A stretch of 7,942 nt of DNA from NCBI GenBank assembly GCA_947306605.1, contig CAMZHB010000067.1, positions 1 through 7,942 on the forward strand, read 5' to 3'. Made by a program: the position numbers and the translations under genes. The stretch is from an uncultured Prevotellaceae bacterium. Lineage in GTDB: Bacteria; Bacteroidota; Bacteroidia; Bacteroidales; Bacteroidaceae. Position 1 is the first letter of the stretch; each line of letters starts with the position of its first letter. Of the stretch, positions 5,537 through 7,942 are shown one piece after another. Under the pieces are notes generated by a model, which saw only the letters and a list, made by a program, of their open reading frames with translations, had not been told where the DNA came from and did not search any database.

Positions 5537-7123
5537 TTATCTGTTGTTACCGCGGGAGAAGCCTCCGCCACTGCGACGGTTAGGAGTCTGCTGGGTGTTG
5601 CTCTGCCCTTGGCCTTGACTCTGAGTCTGACGTTGCGGACGGGCCTGCTCGCTGCGTTGTGTCTGCTGTGGACGGGTCTGCTCACTGCGGCGCTGCTCCC
5701 GTTGCTGACGCATCTGGTCGTTGCGTCGCGACTCTTGCTGTTGCTGGCGCTGCATGTTCTCCTGACGCTGGGTGCGGTCCTGATACTGACGCTGCGTCTG
5801 CTCTTGCTGTGGACGGGTCTGCTCACTGCGGCGCTGCTCCTGTTGCTGACGCATCTGGTCGTTGCGTCGCGACTCTTGCTGTTGCTGGCGCTGCATGTTC
5901 TCCTGACGCTGGGTGCGGTCCTGATACTGACGCTCGCTGCGATTACGGTCAACATTCTGGTAGTTCTGACGCTGACGGTCGTAGTTATTCTGACGCTCGT
6001 TGTCGCGGCGGCCATCGACCCGCGGGCGGTTCTGCTGTGCAGGACGTCCGCTTTGGTCGAAGCGATGTCCACCTACAGAAAATCCGTTGCGGTGCTGGTC
6101 CGGATGTGAACGCATGGCCGGTGCTGCCGGTCCTACAGGCTGCCCACTGTGTGCAAAGTTGCCGCGGGGGAAGACCGTGCGCATCGGAGCGTGACCTACA
6201 TCGTGCCAACCGCGGGCAACAGGATTGTAGTATTGGGTGAATCCACGCACGGCGAAAGGAATGCTGGCTGCCGTGAGGGCGCGGCAGAGGAAGTCGGTAT
6301 AGGCTTCCTGCATGACGTTGTAACCCGTGGCATACCAGGCTCCGGTGGCCCAGCCGCCTACCCAAGTATAGATGCCCGTGGCGCGCTGCCAAGCCAAGGC
6401 GGCCTCAACACGCTGGTTAATCCAACGCTCCTCGTAGGCACGGCGGTGTTGCCAGTTGTACCAGGCGCGTTCGTAGTTAGCCTGCGACAGGAAGTGCCAC
6501 TCGGCCATGAGGTAGCCATTGTGACGGGAGGGGATGCGCAGGTAACGCAGATACATGGGGTCGCTGTTATAGGTCGGAGCGATGAACAGGATGCGGTAAG
6601 GATTGCTCACGCGGATCACGCTGACACAGTCCTCGTAGAAGTCGTTGAGCAAAGCCGTGGTGGCAAACATCGTACTGTTTGGCTCGATGAGGATGTCAAA
6701 CGACAGGCGTGCGGGGAAGTGGCGGTAGTGTTCGGCCATGATGCGCCACCACGAGGTGAGGCGATTGCGGTAGAGCACAGGCTGTCCGCCGTGGGCAAAC
6801 GAAGGCCGGTAAGCTATGATGGGCACGATGTTGTAGCGCAGGCAAGCATTGATCTGGCGGTCGAGACGTGCGAAGTCGTAGTCGGTGAGCACATCGTTCA
6901 CCAACGTGATGCGCACGTGCTGGATGCCTGCGTCGTAATAGTCTGAAAGGGTTTCGTCCCAGTCATAGGAGGAGTAGTCGTTGCCGTCGGTCCACCACTC
7001 GACGTCAACGCCGCGTCCAAGCATATTCTGATATTGCACGGGCTCAATCCACTGGGCTCTTGCGGGCTCAACTCCTGCGAGTATGAGGAGGAGCATGCTG
7101 ATAAGGTACATCATCTTCTTCAT
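5537..7123 (-). CDS. Exported GH5-like barrel protein, probably non-catalytic, with a Q/R-rich duplicated tail
   Basis: 528 residues. A signal peptide ends at ARA (residue 23). Residues 24-310 follow a GH5 (cellulase-type, clan GH-A) barrel: MLGRGVDVEWW, AGIQHVRITL (conserved Arg71), LSFDILIEPN (strand 4, Glu147 as acid/base), MAEWHF (His210). However, the Asn before Glu147 is Ile146. The strand-7 nucleophile motif, normally GEFG, reads GGWA with Gly257 in place of Glu. The strand-3 His is replaced by Tyr105-Arg106, and the strand-8 Trp by Arg293. Hydrolysis by the GH5 mechanism is therefore unlikely, and a binding or scaffold role is inferred. After a Gly/Pro/His linker (310-365), the tail to 528 is disordered, Gln/Arg-rich and lysine-free, with a 47-residue duplication, ending in a GGGF/RGNNR basic tip. 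The whole mature protein lacks lysine. Its own terminator lies downstream; no clear promoter box was found upstream. Confidence 0.82.
   Translation of the reverse strand: MKKMMYLISMLLLILAGVEPARAQWIEPVQYQNMLGRGVDVEWWTDGNDYSSYDWDETLSDYYDAGIQHVRITLVNDVLTDYDFARLDRQINACLRYNIVPIIAYRPSFAHGGQPVLYRNRLTSWWRIMAEHYRHFPARLSFDILIEPNSTMFATTALLNDFYEDCVSVIRVSNPYRILFIAPTYNSDPMYLRYLRIPSRHNGYLMAEWHFLSQANYERAWYNWQHRRAYEERWINQRVEAALAWQRATGIYTWVGGWATGAWYATGYNVMQEAYTDFLCRALTAASIPFAVRGFTQYYNPVARGWHDVGHAPMRTVFPRGNFAHSGQPVGPAAPAMRSHPDQHRNGFSVGGHRFDQSGRPAQQNRPRVDGRRDNERQNNYDRQRQNYQNVDRNRSERQYQDRTQRQENMQRQQQQESRRNDQMRQQQEQRRSEQTRPQQEQTQRQYQDRTQRQENMQRQQQQESRRNDQMRQQREQRRSEQTRPQQTQRSEQARPQRQTQSQGQGQSNTQQTPNRRSGGGFSRGNNR
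5664..5934 (-). repeat. Two-copy 141-bp tandem repeat in the Q/R-rich tail
   Basis: Bases 5664-5793 and 5805-5934 are identical at 129 of 130 positions, with a period of 141 bases (47 codons). The single difference (5700 versus 5841) changes Gln to Arg. In the protein the copies are roughly residues 399-442 and 446-489; each unit has about 19 Gln, 10 Arg, 7 acidic residues and no Lys. A partial third copy (RSEQARPQ, about 5635-5658) follows toward the C-terminus, where ACG is replaced by GCG-type codons. Near identity, including third positions, points to recent duplication or gene conversion. Confidence 0.92.
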
Positions 7124-7169
7124 GGCTTCTAACTTTTAATTGTTACACAATGCTGTGTTTACTTGTATG

Positions 7170-7206
7170 ACGGCCCGGCGCACCAAAAGTTAATGCACCG
7201 GGCCGT
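7170..7206 (-). other. GC-rich stem-loop between the SPFH and GH5-like genes
   Basis: Arms of 13 bases, 7170-7182 and 7194-7206, enclose an 11-base loop. On minus-strand RNA the single imperfect position is a U-G wobble, while on plus-strand RNA it is a C-A mismatch, so the structure fits a minus-strand transcript. It begins 72 bases after the SPFH stop and ends 46 bases before the GH5-like start codon. No U-tract follows on the minus strand, so it is not a classical intrinsic terminator. It could be an RNA 3' end stabiliser, a processing site, or a leader structure of the GH5-like mRNA. The rest of the 155-base gap shows nothing recognisable. Confidence 0.5.
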
Positions 7207-7278
7207 AGTTTCAATAGTTTTTAAGAAAACCCGGGATGTTTAGTTGCGTTTCTGTTAACTACTGACTGAATTTTGTGC

Positions 7279-7942
7279 CTATTTATTAAAAATTTCCTTG
7301 ATGCTTCCCAGGCTTCCGAGCATGCCGGTGGCCTCATAGGGGATGTATACCGTCTTGCCGTCCTTGCCGCTGACCATGTCCTTCAGCGTGGCAATGTATT
7401 TCGTGGCGAGCAGGTAACTGGCGGGGTCGGTCTGGCTTTGGCTCACGGCGTCGGCCACCATCTTGATGGCTTTGGCCTCGGCGTCGGCCTGCAGTATCTT
7501 GGCTTCGGCTTCGCCTTGGGCTTTCAGGATTTGCTCCTGTTTCTTGGCTTCGGCCTGGTTGATGACGCTCTGCTTTTCACCTTCCGACTGCAGGATGGCG
7601 CTCTGCTTTTCACCTTCGGCGCGCAGAATCTCGGCACGGCGCGAGCGTTCGGCCTGCATCTGCTGTTCCATGGCGTCGCGAACGGAGTCAGGCGGTGTGA
7701 TGTCCTGCAGCTCCACGCGGTTCACCTTGACGCCCCACTTGTTGGTGGCTTCGTCGAGCACCGTGCGCAACTTCGTGTTGATGATGTCGCGCGAGGTGAG
7801 GCTTTCGTCCAGTTCCAGTTCGCCCACCACGTTACGCAGGGTGGTCTGCGTCAGTTTCTCGATGGCGTTGGGCAGGTTGTCAATCTCATACACGGCTTTC
7901 ACCGGGTCCATGATTTGGAAATAGAGCAGGGCGTTGATTTCG
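7279..7942 (-). CDS. SPFH/Band 7 (stomatin/paraslipin-type) membrane protein (5' end beyond window)
   Basis: The reading frame is open to the right edge (220 residues visible), and residues before the first in-window Met, NALLYFQIMDPVKAVYEI, are typical SPFH domain sequence. The ATG at 7911 is therefore internal and the true start lies outside. Seen in order: the end of the SPFH core (TTLRNVVGELELD, TSRDIINTKL, WGVKVNRVELQDI), then a charged helix of six consecutive 11-residue repeats from AERSRRAEILR to ADAEAKAIKMV, then a Band_7_C-like tail (YLLATKYIATLKDMV, TVYIPYEATGMLGS, SIKEIF). Known: these proteins form oligomeric, cage-like or raft-associated membrane assemblies and often pair with an NfeD-type partner or membrane proteases; any partner would be off the window. 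The N-terminal membrane anchor is not visible. Stop is TAG at 7279-7281. Confidence 0.93.
   Translation of the reverse strand, partial: EINALLYFQIMDPVKAVYEIDNLPNAIEKLTQTTLRNVVGELELDESLTSRDIINTKLRTVLDEATNKWGVKVNRVELQDITPPDSVRDAMEQQMQAERSRRAEILRAEGEKQSAILQSEGEKQSVINQAEAKKQEQILKAQGEAEAKILQADAEAKAIKMVADAVSQSQTDPASYLLATKYIATLKDMVSGKDGKTVYIPYEATGMLGSLGSIKEIFNK

Noticed and set aside
5664..5934. CRISPR array or phage-type repeat locus.
   Set aside because: The repeats are in frame inside a coding region, 141 bases long and nearly contiguous, with no spacers.
5518..6072. Second minus-strand frame (184 codons) inside the GH5-like gene, Ser/Arg-rich.
   Set aside because: A frame-shifted shadow of the tandem repeat; the in-frame protein continues uninterrupted through the region, so there is no frameshift to explain.
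5609..6109. Plus-strand open frame with repeated Leu/Ala-rich sequence that looks like membrane helices.
   Set aside because: It is the antisense reading of the Gln/Arg-rich repeat (CTG and GCG runs). The apparent helices come from the reverse complement of CAG/CGC codons.
7184..7192. TAACTTTTG on the minus strand as a possible -7 box for the GH5-like gene.
   Set aside because: It has three rather than two bases between TA and TTTG and lies in the loop of the stem-loop, so it was not called a promoter.

Overview
The window looks like chromosomal DNA from a Bacteroidota member, most likely a moderately GC-rich Bacteroidales of the Prevotella/Bacteroides type. The signs are Bacteroidales-type -7 promoter boxes (TAnnTTTG) upstream of three genes, no clear Shine-Dalgarno sites, and protein families typical of the group: an MG2 protein with a plug-like C-terminus, a GH110-type beta-helix enzyme, and an SPFH protein with a Band_7_C tail. 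No RNA gene, insertion sequence, CRISPR array or phage gene was seen.

Layout from left to right. An NAD-dependent epimerase/dehydratase (minus, cut by the left edge) has its own promoter. A 271-base gap follows, holding copy A of a palindromic repeat element. Next is an exported 845-residue MG2-domain protein (minus). A divergent intergenic region then holds copy B of the same element between two outward-facing promoters. It is followed by an exported 551-residue right-handed beta-helix protein that resembles GH110 alpha-1,3-galactosidases (plus). A short convergent gap carries a hairpin terminator. Then comes an exported 528-residue protein (minus) with a GH5-like barrel that has lost most active-site residues, fused to a glutamine/arginine-rich tail with a nearly perfect 47-residue tandem duplication. 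A 155-base gap contains a GC-rich stem-loop. The last gene is an SPFH/Band 7 (stomatin/paraslipin-type) membrane protein (minus, cut by the right edge).

The genes do not form an obvious pathway. Each complete gene has its own intergenic space, and strands alternate in the middle. Three consecutive genes encode exported proteins: MG2, GH110-like and GH5-like. This fits a cell-envelope or host-glycan setting, but no SusC/SusD pair or sulfatase is visible to mark a polysaccharide utilisation locus. The most unusual object is the GH5-like protein: probably non-catalytic, with no lysine in its mature form and a duplicated Q/R-rich tail. The second is the pair of same-orientation palindromic repeat elements that bracket the MG2 gene.
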